15,964 bases of DNA from an uncultured Clostridia bacterium (GCA_937907975.1 CALEQS010000016.1:1-15964); one strand, 5' to 3'. Numbered from the stretch's first letter, positions 1 through 7,166 are shown. Numbers and translations are program-made. The notes: generated by a model not told the origin, from the sequence alone.

Positions 1-71
1 CCGCCCTCCGGGCGGTTGGCCGCTTGCACGCGCCTTCGGGCGCAGTCGTCGCTTCGCTCCTCAGAATGACA
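1..71. repeat. Partial TGTCATTCTG-type interspersed repeat with hairpins
   Basis: The segment at 50-71 reads, on the minus strand, TGTCATTCTGAGGAGCGAAG, the same terminal motif as the copies at 5802-5915 and 7013-7166. Left of it are two compact hairpins: CCGCCC/GGGCGG around TCC at 1-15, and GCGCC/GGCGC closed by a TTCG tetraloop at 30-43. The element lies just downstream of the GH13 gene, at the end of the leftward gene run, and may continue past the window edge, so its other terminus is not visible. Neither hairpin is followed by a T-run, so I do not call a terminator here. Confidence 0.6.
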
Positions 72-84
72 CGAGCGGCAATCT

Positions 85-116
85 GCCTTTATTTTGCCAA
101 ACCCAAATTATAAGGC
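85..116 (-). terminator. Possible weak terminator hairpin after the GH13 gene
   Basis: GCCTT at 85-89 pairs with AAGGC at 112-116, and the flanking AT-rich arms extend the pairing imperfectly. It lies 15 nt beyond the GH13 stop codon on the minus strand. There is no proper U-tract after the stem in the leftward direction, so this is only a candidate. Confidence 0.25.
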
Positions 117-130
117 CCTCATTTATTCCA

Positions 131-2014
131 TCAAACCTCTGCGTTCTCCAGCCTCAGTGCCTCCATGGCCGGGACCTTCACTCTCAGCACACCATCCACT
201 GCCAGATACTTCCGCCCGGTGGTCAGCTCCATCGCGGCCGGTCCTTTCCACAGAAGCTGCGCCAGTGCGGGCTCTGTGCCCCGGTTCACGGCCACACCGG
301 CACTCCGGCCGTCCTTCTCCCGGGTGAAGGAGAGCACGCTCCCGGCGCAGGTGCCCCAGCGGAGCACGCCCTCTCTCAGGGGGGCGGAGCGCTTTCTGTG
401 CTGACCCAGCGCGGCGAACCACTCGGTGAGCTCCTGATCCTCCCTGCCCCATGGGAAGGTGCGGCGGTTGTAGGGGTCCTCATAGCCCTCCATGCCCGCC
501 TCATCACCGTAGTAGACGGTGGGCGCACCAGGGAAGGCAAACAGCACGGCGGAGCCCAGCTTCAGCAGTGCGGTGCCGCGGCGGCGCTCTTCGCCGCTCA
601 TGACGTAGCCGCCCCGCTGTTCCTTGCTCCACTCCTGCCGCTGGGTGCCGGTGCCCAGATAGGTCAGAATGCGCAGTGTATCGTGGGTGCCCAGCGAGTT
701 CATGGCGTTATAGAAGGCAAAATCGGGGTAATTCTGCCGCAGAGTCTCCATTTCCTGCTGAAATTCCGCCGCGTCGCCCCCCAGCAGGTAGGCGATCAGA
801 GCGTTGCGGAAGGGATAATTCATCAGCGCGTCCAGATGGCCGCCCAGCAGGTGGCGGCGGCGCACGCCATAGGCCACCTTAGTGGTGCCGTCCTCCCAGA
901 CCTCGCCGATGACGGCGGCATCCGGCTTCTCTGCCCGGGCGGCATCATGGATGCCGGCCACAAAGTCGTCGGGCAGCTCGTCGGCCACGTCCAGCCGCCA
1001 GCCGTCCGCGCCCCGGCGCAGCCAGGTGCGCACCACGGAGTCCTCTCCGCCGAAGATGAAGTTCCGGTAACCCGGGTCGTGCTCCTCCACGGCGGGCAGG
1101 GAGTAGATGCCCCACCAGGACTCATACTTGTCCGGCCAGTGAGTGAACTGGAACCACGGACGGTAGGGGGAGTTCCAGTCCCGGCTGGCTCCCTCGTGCT
1201 CACCGTAAAACCCATCGCCGTTGAAGTAGCGGCTCACCCAGCCGGTGTGGTTGAACACGCCGTCCAGCAGGATGCGGATGCCCATCTGATGTGCCTTTTT
1301 GCACAGGCGCTCAAAGTCCTCGTTCGTGCCCAGCATGGGGTCAATGCGGCTGTAATCCGCCGTGCCATAGCGGTGGTTCTCCGACGCCTCGAAGATGGGG
1401 CAGAAATAGATGGTCTCCACCCCCAGCGCCTCCAGATAGGGCAGCTTCTCCTCCACGCCCTTCAGGTCTCCGCCGAAGAAGTCCCGGTTGCAGATGTCAT
1501 AGCCCTCCGGCGTTCTTCCCTGAGATCCCATGACCGGGGTTTCGTCCCAGTTCTGGTGCACCCAGCGGTTTCCCACCATCCCGGCGGGATCCGGGATGCG
1601 GCTGCGGCAGAACCGGTCGGGCAGGATCTGATAGCACATCCCCCTGCCGAACCAGCCGGGTACCTGATCGCGCCCGTCGTAGACCGTGAGCTGATATTCG
1701 CCGGTCTTCAGCTCCCGGCCCCGAAACCCGGTGAGCCGGAAGGAATACCACACAAGGCCCACATAGTCCCCAGTGTCCACCGTGCAGGAAAACTCGTCCC
1801 GCACCCAGTCCGTATCCGTCCACGGCATGGGGATGGTCTCGGTGCGGTTCTGGTCAAACTCGTAGCGAAGCGTGACCTCGCCCCGGCTGAACCCCATCGT
1901 CCTCGGCGGGCGCAGAGTCAGGCGCACCGTCTCCCCGGCGCGCACCGCGCCGTAAGGTGCCTTACAGCGCAGATCCCCCGGATCAAACACATCGCTTTCG
2001 TTCATGTCATCCAT
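131..2014 (-). CDS. GH13 alpha-amylase-family glucan hydrolase (neopullulanase / maltodextrinase-like)
   Basis: This is a 627-residue glycoside hydrolase family 13 enzyme, expected to cleave alpha-1,4 (perhaps also alpha-1,6) bonds in maltodextrin, pullulan or cyclodextrin. Residues 1-120 form a beta-rich N-terminal region. The (beta/alpha)8 barrel follows from MCYQILPDRF (126-135), and a C-terminal beta domain starts near 545. The four family motifs are visible: DGVFNH (251-256), GWRLDVADE with nucleophile D342, GEVWED with acid/base E371, and GTHD with D445. There is no signal peptide, so it should act in the cytosol on imported or stored glucan. The ATG at 2014 follows a purine-rich AAGAGAGAAGAAG stretch and lies 18 nt after the PBP stop, so it is probably the last gene of the mreC-mreD-PBP transcript. 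The second ATG at 2005 is an alternative start. The family call is certain; the exact substrate is not. Confidence 0.93.
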   Translation of the reverse strand: MDDMNESDVFDPGDLRCKAPYGAVRAGETVRLTLRPPRTMGFSRGEVTLRYEFDQNRTETIPMPWTDTDWVRDEFSCTVDTGDYVGLVWYSFRLTGFRGRELKTGEYQLTVYDGRDQVPGWFGRGMCYQILPDRFCRSRIPDPAGMVGNRWVHQNWDETPVMGSQGRTPEGYDICNRDFFGGDLKGVEEKLPYLEALGVETIYFCPIFEASENHRYGTADYSRIDPMLGTNEDFERLCKKAHQMGIRILLDGVFNHTGWVSRYFNGDGFYGEHEGASRDWNSPYRPWFQFTHWPDKYESWWGIYSLPAVEEHDPGYRNFIFGGEDSVVRTWLRRGADGWRLDVADELPDDFVAGIHDAARAEKPDAAVIGEVWEDGTTKVAYGVRRRHLLGGHLDALMNYPFRNALIAYLLGGDAAEFQQEMETLRQNYPDFAFYNAMNSLGTHDTLRILTYLGTGTQRQEWSKEQRGGYVMSGEERRRGTALLKLGSAVLFAFPGAPTVYYGDEAGMEGYEDPYNRRTFPWGREDQELTEWFAALGQHRKRSAPLREGVLRWGTCAGSVLSFTREKDGRSAGVAVNRGTEPALAQLLWKGPAAMELTTGRKYLAVDGVLRVKVPAMEALRLENAEV

Positions 2015-2032
2015 CTTCTTCTCTCTTTATGC

Positions 2033-4294
2033 TCATTCGCCCTCGTCAGCAGGCGGGGCATCGCCGCTGGGAGCCGTCGTATCTTCATCTGCCGGAGCCG
2101 CATCGTCCTCAGCGGGGACGGCATCGTCATTTCCCCCGTCAGTGTCCTCGGCGGGCTGTGCGTCCGCCGCAGCACGATGAGTGGACCTGTGGCGTGCCGC
2201 CGCAGTATCGGCGGCATCCTGCGTAGTCGTATCGGCGGGGGCTGCATCCTGTGCGGTCTGATCCGCCGCATCAGTCTGGGACTCAATGCCGAAATACTGC
2301 TCCAGCATTTTCGCCGCAATGACGGCGGTAGCCGCACCGCTTCCGCCCTTCTCCACCGCCACGCAGACGGCGATCTGGGGATCGTCGTAGGGGGCAAAGC
2401 AGACGAACAGACCGTTGGCGTTTTCCTGGCCGGTGACCTGGGCAGAGCCGGTCTTGGCGCCCACCTGAATGCCCGCGTCCGTCAGATTTTTAAAAGCCGA
2501 TGCCACAGACTTTGTATTCTGCACCACCTCCAGCATACCCTGCTTGATGGCGTCCAGATTCTGGCTCTGAAGCTCCACGGTGTTCAGTACTTTGGGCTCA
2601 TACTCCGTCACATTGCCGTCCGCATCCGTCACCCGCTGGAGCAGGTGGGCGGAATAGCGTGTGCCGCCGTTGACCAGCGTGGCCACATAGTTGGCGATCT
2701 GCAGCGGGGTAAACAGGTTATCGGACTGGCCGATGGCGGCGGACAGAGTGTTGCCCGCGTACCATGTCGTACCGACGCTGGCGGAATACTCCGGCCCGGC
2801 GTTGACGCCGGTGGACTCTGCCAGCTCAATGCCGGTGGGTTCACCCAGTCCATAGGCCTGGGCATACTGGGTCAGCGTCTCAATACCGACGTCAATACCC
2901 ACATGGTAGAAAAAGATGTTGCAGGAGTCCCGCAGGGCGTCGCTCACCGTCTCCATGCCGTGGGTCGCACCGCTCTGGCGGTAGAGCCAGCACCGGAACT
3001 GGGTGCCGTAGTAGTCCATGACGCCGGTGTCCCGGATCTGAGTGGTGGGCGTGATGACCCCGGTCTCCAGTCCCGCGGTAGCCGTCACCATCTTATAGGT
3101 GGAGCCGGGGGAATAGGTGCCCTGAAGCGCCCGGTTGAACAGGGGGCTCAGACTGTCATAGGCCTCGTCATAGGTCATGGTAGCCGCGTCAAAGGTGGGC
3201 CAGTTGGCGCAGGCCAGCACACCGCCGTTGTGCACGTCGATGGCCACTGCCGCACCGCCGCCGGTGCTGTTGTTCAGCTGGGGGACGTACTCGGCCAGCG
3301 CGTCCTCTGCGGCGGCCTGCAGGCCGCCGTCCAGCGTCAGCGCCACGGTGTCGCCGGCCTTGGCCGCGACGGTGTCCTCCACGCTGACGGTATTGCCCTC
3401 CTTGTCCACGGTGATCGTGCGCTCACCGGGAGTGCCCTTCAGATAGGACTCGAAGGCGTACTCCACGCCGGACTGGCCCACGCTGTCGTCCATGCTGTAG
3501 CCCTGGGCCTTATAGTTCTCCCCCTCGTCCCAGTTCTCCGCCGTGATAAGGCCCACCCGGCCCAGCAGGTGGGCAGCATAGGGCTGAGGATAGGCGCGCA
3601 CGCTGACCGGGTCAATGCTGACGCCGGGCAGAGAGCGCTCCTTCACCACGCTGATAAAGGAGATGTCCACATCGCTGACAAACACATAGTCCGTCCACAG
3701 GATCTCTTTTTTGCGCAGATAGCAGGAGTAGAGCACGCCCAGCGCGTCACGCTGTTCGCTCTCGCTCAGCTCGGTCAGGCCGAAGGTCTCCGCCATCTGG
3801 CTCAGCAGGTCGGCGGCGTCCTCGCTCTTTTCCCACTTCATGTCGTCGCACAGCCGCCCCAGCCGGGTGGGCTTGGTCTCGCCGCTGTCGCTGTCCACAT
3901 AGGTATAGGTGTTCTCACCGGTAAAGACATAGGGGGCCTCGGCGGAGATGGGCAGCTCGGTGTCCGTCCATGCGATGTCGTGCGCCCGGCAGATCTCAAT
4001 GAGTTGCTCCACCGCCGCGCCCTGAGCCGCCGCGTCGCCCATCTTGTCCAGATCCAGCGTCACCTGATACTGGGTCTGGTTGCCCACCAGTTCGTTGCCG
4101 TCCCGGTCGGTGATGATGCCCCGGGCCGCCGGGACGCTCTCCACCGAGGAGAGCGTGTTCAGCGACTGAGCCGTGGACTGGTCGATCTTCTGAACGATCT
4201 GATAGTGGTAGAGCAGGATGAAAAAGCACAGGAACATGGCCGCCGTCAGCGCGGCAATGATCCCCGTGCGGATATGAAACTTTTTGCCTTCCAT
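2033..4294 (-). CDS. mrdA: Penicillin-binding protein 2 (class B transpeptidase, elongasome type) with acidic C-terminal tail
   Basis: This 753-residue class B PBP crosslinks peptidoglycan outside the membrane, by its neighbours in lateral-wall elongation with MreC/MreD and a RodA partner. One membrane anchor lies at about residues 9-31, then a dimerisation/pedestal region including RGIITDRDGNEL (58-69). The transpeptidase domain carries all three penicillin-binding motifs: STYK with nucleophile S398 and K401, SCN at 457-459, and KTG at 614-616. After about residue 672 comes an unusual tail of some 80 residues rich in Ala, Asp, Thr and Pro, likely disordered and outside the cell. An upstream in-frame ATG at 4330 exists, but AAGGAG ends 5 nt before the ATG at 4294 and the anchor starts properly from there, so I chose 4294. 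SpoVD-like sporulation PBPs belong to the same family; the mre context favours PBP2. Confidence 0.93.
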   Translation of the reverse strand: MEGKKFHIRTGIIAALTAAMFLCFFILLYHYQIVQKIDQSTAQSLNTLSSVESVPAARGIITDRDGNELVGNQTQYQVTLDLDKMGDAAAQGAAVEQLIEICRAHDIAWTDTELPISAEAPYVFTGENTYTYVDSDSGETKPTRLGRLCDDMKWEKSEDAADLLSQMAETFGLTELSESEQRDALGVLYSCYLRKKEILWTDYVFVSDVDISFISVVKERSLPGVSIDPVSVRAYPQPYAAHLLGRVGLITAENWDEGENYKAQGYSMDDSVGQSGVEYAFESYLKGTPGERTITVDKEGNTVSVEDTVAAKAGDTVALTLDGGLQAAAEDALAEYVPQLNNSTGGGAAVAIDVHNGGVLACANWPTFDAATMTYDEAYDSLSPLFNRALQGTYSPGSTYKMVTATAGLETGVITPTTQIRDTGVMDYYGTQFRCWLYRQSGATHGMETVSDALRDSCNIFFYHVGIDVGIETLTQYAQAYGLGEPTGIELAESTGVNAGPEYSASVGTTWYAGNTLSAAIGQSDNLFTPLQIANYVATLVNGGTRYSAHLLQRVTDADGNVTEYEPKVLNTVELQSQNLDAIKQGMLEVVQNTKSVASAFKNLTDAGIQVGAKTGSAQVTGQENANGLFVCFAPYDDPQIAVCVAVEKGGSGAATAVIAAKMLEQYFGIESQTDAADQTAQDAAPADTTTQDAADTAAARHRSTHRAAADAQPAEDTDGGNDDAVPAEDDAAPADEDTTAPSGDAPPADEGE

Positions 4295-4310
4295 AGGCGC
4301 TCCTTCGCGC

Positions 4311-4338
4311 GTCCATCGGGGCAGAGCCATTGATGGAC
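4311..4338 (-). other. Stem-loop in the leader of the PBP2 gene
   Basis: GTCCATC at 4311-4317 is complementary to GATGGAC at 4332-4338, giving a 7-bp stem with a 14-nt loop in the mRNA, just upstream of the AAGGAG ribosome binding site. It could influence translation of the PBP gene. No further evidence of function is visible. Confidence 0.35.
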
Positions 4339-4352
4339 GGGGTATCGTCTAT

Positions 4353-4374
4353 TGCTCCGCCCGCGGGCGGAGCA
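4353..4374 (-). promoter_or_regulatory. Perfect 22-nt GC-rich palindrome between mreD and the PBP2 gene
   Basis: The two halves, TGCTCCGCCCG and CGGGCGGAGCA, are exact reverse complements and can form a 9-bp stem with a CGCG loop in the mRNA. It sits in the 104-nt gap between the mreD stop and the PBP start, by far the longest spacer in the run mreC-mreD-PBP-GH13. No U-run follows, so it is more likely an mRNA processing, stability or attenuation structure, or a protein-binding palindrome, than a full terminator. Confidence 0.5.
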
Positions 4375-4398
4375 GTTCTGTGAAGCCGGCACTTAAAC

Positions 4399-4905
4399 TT
4401 AATAGGTGCCCAGCTTCTGATGCACAAATCGAAACAATGGGTATGCCGGCAGGGCCAGAATGAGCGAATACACCAGTTCCATCCCGGCCAGGCGGCAGAT
4501 GATGCCAAAACTTCCGGCCCCGGAATAGAGCATCCAGCCCGCCCGGATCAGCTCCGTGACCAGCAGGCTCACAAACGCGCCCAGCAGACAAGGGCCCAGC
4601 AGTTTTTTAGGCTTACGGTCGGCGGCGAAGCCGGTCAGCATTCCCAGCAGTGCGCCGAGAAAGATCATGCCGGCTCCGGCCCCGCCCGGCGCAAGACAGG
4701 CGAACAGCCCGGCACACAGGCCGAAGACCGCCCCGGCCACACTGCCCTCCATGACCGCCGCCAGAGCGATGCCCACCGGCAGAAAGTTGGGCACGCTGCC
4801 CAGCAGGGGAAAGCGGCCGAAAATCAAAGTATAAAAGAAATCACAGATCAAAAAAGCAATGGCGTAGCCGATCCAGAGGATCACGCCGCCCCGGCGTTCT
4901 GTCAT
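4399..4905 (-). CDS. mreD: Rod shape-determining membrane protein MreD
   Basis: This 168-residue, strongly hydrophobic protein has about five predicted membrane segments (roughly residues 8-28, 40-70, 78-96, 104-122 and 140-160) and a short charged C-terminus. MreD is the integral-membrane partner of MreC and PBP2 in the elongasome that directs side-wall peptidoglycan synthesis. Primary sequence is poorly conserved in this family, so the call rests on size, topology and the position directly between mreC and a class B PBP. The reading frame extends upstream to 4950, but GAGGAGG lies 6 nt before the ATG at 4905, which fixes the start. That ribosome binding site overlaps the end of mreC (13 nt between genes), so the two are probably translationally coupled. 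Confidence 0.85.
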   Translation of the reverse strand: MTERRGGVILWIGYAIAFLICDFFYTLIFGRFPLLGSVPNFLPVGIALAAVMEGSVAGAVFGLCAGLFACLAPGGAGAGMIFLGALLGMLTGFAADRKPKKLLGPCLLGAFVSLLVTELIRAGWMLYSGAGSFGIICRLAGMELVYSLILALPAYPLFRFVHQKLGTY

Positions 4906-4918
4906 AGGGCAGTCCTCC

Positions 4919-5761
4919 TCATTCCACCACGTCAAAGTCCTTGATGACAAAGACCTGACTCAGTTCGTCCAGATGGACGGAGGGCTCCACCACCGCATAG
5001 GCCTCCATGCCGGAGGAGGTGACATCGGTCTCCGTCACGGTGCCCACGATAATGCCGCTGGGATAGACGCCGCCCATGCCGGAGGTCATGACCTGATCCC
5101 CCTCACCCAGCGCCGCGGAGGGAGAGAGATAGCTCAGCTTACAGCAGCCCTTGGCCATGGTGTCCAGATCGCTGGTCAGAATGGCGGACTCCTCCGTCCG
5201 CACCGCCGTGGCGCCCATGCTGATGGACGGGTCGATGAGGGTGGTCACCGTTGACCAGTTCGTACCGGTCTCCGTCACCACGCCCACCAGATAGCCGTTT
5301 TCCGTCACCACGCACATATCCTTCTCAATGCCGCTGGAGGTGCCCTTGCTCAGGGTGAGCGTGCTGCTCCAGCTGGTGGTGGTGCGGCCGGTGATCGCGG
5401 CGGACTCAAAGGTGAAGTCCCGATGGGCCTCCCGGAGTTCCAGCAGCTTTCTCAGCCGCTCGTTCTCGTCCAGCGCCGTCTGGGCCTGGCGGTTCTCCTC
5501 GTCCATCTGGGCCACCTGGCCCTCCAGCTCGGCCACCCGCTCCTCCAGTTCGTGATAGTGCAGTGTGTAATCCCGCACGGCGGCGATCTTGTCCGTGACG
5601 AAGGCGGCCGCCGCCCGGAAGGGCGTGCCCAGCGCCCCCAGCACCCGGCCGGCAGGGCCGGTCAGGTTGGGCACAAAAACGGAGCCGATGCTGATGGCCG
5701 CCGTCAGCAGAAGGGCGATGATGAGCACCCATATTCCATTATGTCGCAGGAAATTTTTCAA
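4919..5761 (-). CDS. mreC: Rod shape-determining protein MreC
   Basis: This 280-residue bitopic membrane protein has a short cytoplasmic N-terminus, one membrane segment at about 10-30, a coiled coil at about 68-112 (heptad-like, rich in Glu, Leu and Gln), and then the beta-rich extracytoplasmic MreC domain, including TTSWSSTLTLSKGTSSGI (128-145) and GDQVMTSGMGGVYPSGI. MreC dimerises through the coil and activates PBP2-RodA in the elongasome. The start is TTG at 5761, preceded by a strong AAAGGAG with 8 nt spacing; no better ATG is in place, and the membrane segment starts correctly from here. It heads the mreC-mreD-PBP run. Unusually, mreB is not directly upstream: a repeat element and then maf occupy that side. 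Confidence 0.94.
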   Translation of the reverse strand: MKNFLRHNGIWVLIIALLLTAAISIGSVFVPNLTGPAGRVLGALGTPFRAAAAFVTDKIAAVRDYTLHYHELEERVAELEGQVAQMDEENRQAQTALDENERLRKLLELREAHRDFTFESAAITGRTTTSWSSTLTLSKGTSSGIEKDMCVVTENGYLVGVVTETGTNWSTVTTLIDPSISMGATAVRTEESAILTSDLDTMAKGCCKLSYLSPSAALGEGDQVMTSGMGGVYPSGIIVGTVTETDVTSSGMEAYAVVEPSVHLDELSQVFVIKDFDVVE

Positions 5762-5801
5762 GGATAGTTCTCCTTTATGTGGTGTGGAATTGCTCCCGTT
5801 T

Positions 5802-5915
5802 TGTCATTCTGAGGAATGAAATGGCGAAGAATCTTACAGCGCCATCTTCTACCATACGCCTTACTGCCTGTCGAAGGTCAGTGTTTTAAGATCCTTCGCT
5901 CCGCTCAGGATGACA
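5802..5915. repeat. TGTCATTCTG-type interspersed inverted repeat, copy 2 (114 bp)
   Basis: The element starts with TGTCATTCTGAGG and ends with CAGGATGACA, near-perfect terminal inverted repeats (9 of 10). Sub-terminal GAAGAATCTTA and TAAGATCCTTCG are also inverted copies, so the whole unit can fold back. A second small stem, ATGGCG/CGCCAT, lies at about 5821-5845. It fills most of the 199-nt gap between maf and mreC. No open reading frame lies inside, so any mobility would depend on a transposase encoded elsewhere. The rest of the gap holds the mreC ribosome binding site at 5770-5776; I saw no convincing promoter. Confidence 0.75.
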
Positions 5916-5960
5916 CAGTGGAGTGCCGCTGCAAAAGCGACTCGAGGCAGAAGCAGATTT

Positions 5961-6533
5961 TTACCCCAGATCCAGTTCACTGAACATCTCATGCAGGGCG
6001 CACATGGGCAGACCGACTACATTATAGTAATCCCCCCGGATGCCCCGGATCAGGGTGCAAGCCCGGCCCTGAATGCCATAGGCTCCGGCCTTGTCCATGG
6101 GCTCCCCGGTGGCGACATAGGCGTCGATCTCCCCGTCGGTCAGGGCGCGGAACTCCACCTCGGTGCACTCCACATGGGTGTACTCCTCGCCGCCGGCCAG
6201 CACGGCCACGCCGGTATAGACCTGGTGGTGCCGCCCGGACAGGGTGCGGAGCATCTCCTTTGCCCGTGTCTCGCTCTCCGGCTTGCCCAGCACCTCATTT
6301 TCCAGCGCCACCACGGTGTCCGCGCCGATGACAGCGCAGTCCGGCCGGAGCGCAGCCACTTCCCGTGCCTTCTGGAGTGCCAGCTGTTCCACCAGCTGCC
6401 CCGGCGTCAGGCCCTCAGGCGCGGTCTCCTCCCCCCTGGCGGGCAGGATCTCAAAGTCGTCAATGCCCATCTGGTGCAGAAGCTCCTTCCGGCGGGGCGA
6501 GCCGGATGCCAGCACGATCTTCCGCGCCCCCAT
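5961..6533 (-). CDS. maf: Maf/YhdE-type nucleoside triphosphate pyrophosphatase
   Basis: This 190-residue Maf protein is of normal family length. The nucleotide-binding N-terminal signature SGSPRRKELL is at 10-19, the catalytic region GADTVVALENEVLGKP at 70-85 carries the metal/base Asp D72, and GRHHQVYTGV is at 100-109. Members hydrolyse dTTP, UTP and modified pyrimidine nucleotides to the monophosphate, and have been linked to septum control in Bacillus. Its ATG shares one base with the dut stop codon (TGATG), so the two should be translationally coupled; together they look like a nucleotide-pool sanitation pair. The frame stays open further upstream to 6695, but that stretch lies inside dut and has no family similarity. 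Confidence 0.93.
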   Translation of the reverse strand: MGARKIVLASGSPRRKELLHQMGIDDFEILPARGEETAPEGLTPGQLVEQLALQKAREVAALRPDCAVIGADTVVALENEVLGKPESETRAKEMLRTLSGRHHQVYTGVAVLAGGEEYTHVECTEVEFRALTDGEIDAYVATGEPMDKAGAYGIQGRACTLIRGIRGDYYNVVGLPMCALHEMFSELDLG

Positions 6534-6970
6534 CAGTTCGTACCCGTGCTGCCGAAGCCGCCCCGGTCGGCACCCTCCAGATGAGCGCGCTCCTCGAAGC
6601 GGATGGCGGGCTGGTGGGCCATGATGCGGAACTGGCACACCCGGTCGCCGAACTCCACCACCGTGTCCCGGGTGGCGTAGACCGGCAGCTTCCACTCGTC
6701 ATTGTCGCCGCAGTAGCTCTCGTCAATGACCCCCATGGAGTTGGTCTGCAGCAGCCCCCAAGTCTTGAAGGTGGAGGACCGGGGCACCACATGGGCCTCG
6801 TAGCCGGCGGGCAGTGCCATGGCCACCCCCAGCGGGATCAGGGCAAAATCCCCCTTCTTCAGCTCCATGCGCTGGGCACAGCGCAGGTCGATCCAGTCGG
6901 ACTTGCCGTCAATATAGGTCAGCTTTTCCATCTCAGGATGGAAGTATTTGATTTGAATGGTTTCGCTCAT
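6533..6970 (-). CDS. dut: dUTP diphosphatase (dUTPase)
   Basis: This 145-residue trimeric-type dUTPase converts dUTP to dUMP and pyrophosphate, keeping uracil out of DNA and supplying dUMP for dTMP synthesis. Visible family motifs are PRSSTF (63-68, motif 2), NSMGVIDESYCGD (77-89, motif 3, with catalytic D83), GDRVCQF (108-114, motif 4) and the Gly-rich P-loop-like DRGGFGSTG (135-143, motif 5). Motif 1 is divergent (WIDLRC near 26-31). The C-terminal motif 5 is intact although the protein ends only two residues later. The ATG at 6970 is preceded by GGAG 10 nt upstream. It is the first gene of the dut-maf unit and lies downstream of a repeat-filled gap. Confidence 0.93.
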   Translation of the reverse strand: MSETIQIKYFHPEMEKLTYIDGKSDWIDLRCAQRMELKKGDFALIPLGVAMALPAGYEAHVVPRSSTFKTWGLLQTNSMGVIDESYCGDNDEWKLPVYATRDTVVEFGDRVCQFRIMAHQPAIRFEERAHLEGADRGGFGSTGTN

Positions 6971-7012
6971 GGTGATCTTTCTCCGTTTTTAAATTGCCTG
7001 ATAGTACTATTC

Positions 7013-7166
7013 TGTCATTCTGGGAAACGGCGCGCACAGGCGGCCAGCCGCCCAAAACGGCTTTAAATGAAGCCGCTGCAGAGGCTTAATGCACCAGTAT
7101 TCAACTGCCCGCGCTGCGGCTGCAGAAGCTGGTGTTTTAAGATTCTTCGCTCTGCTCAGAATGACA
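7013..7166. repeat. TGTCATTCTG-type interspersed inverted repeat, copy 3 (154 bp)
   Basis: The termini TGTCATTCTG (7013-7022) and CAGAATGACA (7157-7166) are perfect 10-bp inverted repeats. The right end, AAGATTCTTCGC through CTCAGAATGACA, matches the right end of the copy at 5802-5915. The interior is different and contains extra stems (CGGCTT/AAGCCG at 7058-7075 and CACCAG/CTGGTG around 7092-7135). It fills most of the 213-nt gap between the U32 gene and dut. There is no coding sequence inside. Confidence 0.75.
7058..7075 (-). terminator. Candidate intrinsic terminator for zapA-U32
   Basis: On the minus strand CGGCTT and AAGCCG form a 6-bp stem with a 6-nt loop, followed directly by TTTT. 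It lies about 110 nt downstream of the U32 stop codon, inside the repeat element. The T-run is short, so termination would be partial at best. Confidence 0.4.

Noticed and set aside
398..4333. A 1311-codon open frame on the plus strand
   Set aside because: It runs antisense across both the GH13 and PBP2 genes, whose catalytic motifs are clear on the minus strand. Its translation is low in lysine, His/Gly/Ala/Val-rich and has no recognisable domain; high GC content makes such antisense frames common.
5698..5761. A mreC start at an internal ATG rather than TTG
   Set aside because: The TTG at 5761 has a strong AAAGGAG upstream and leaves the membrane anchor intact; a later start would remove it.
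5777..5812. A -35 element (ATGACA) supplied by the repeat end upstream of mreC
   Set aside because: The hexamer is a good match on the minus strand, but no acceptable -10 lies 16-18 nt downstream of it.
6534..6695. N-terminal extension of maf
   Set aside because: It lies within dut in another frame. Maf similarity begins at MGARKIVLASGSPRR, whose ATG shares a base with the dut stop.
6971..7012. A dut promoter using TACTAT as -10
   Set aside because: The hexamer is present on the minus strand, but the sequence 17 nt upstream (CGTTTC) does not resemble a -35 and there is no TGn extension; not strong enough to list.
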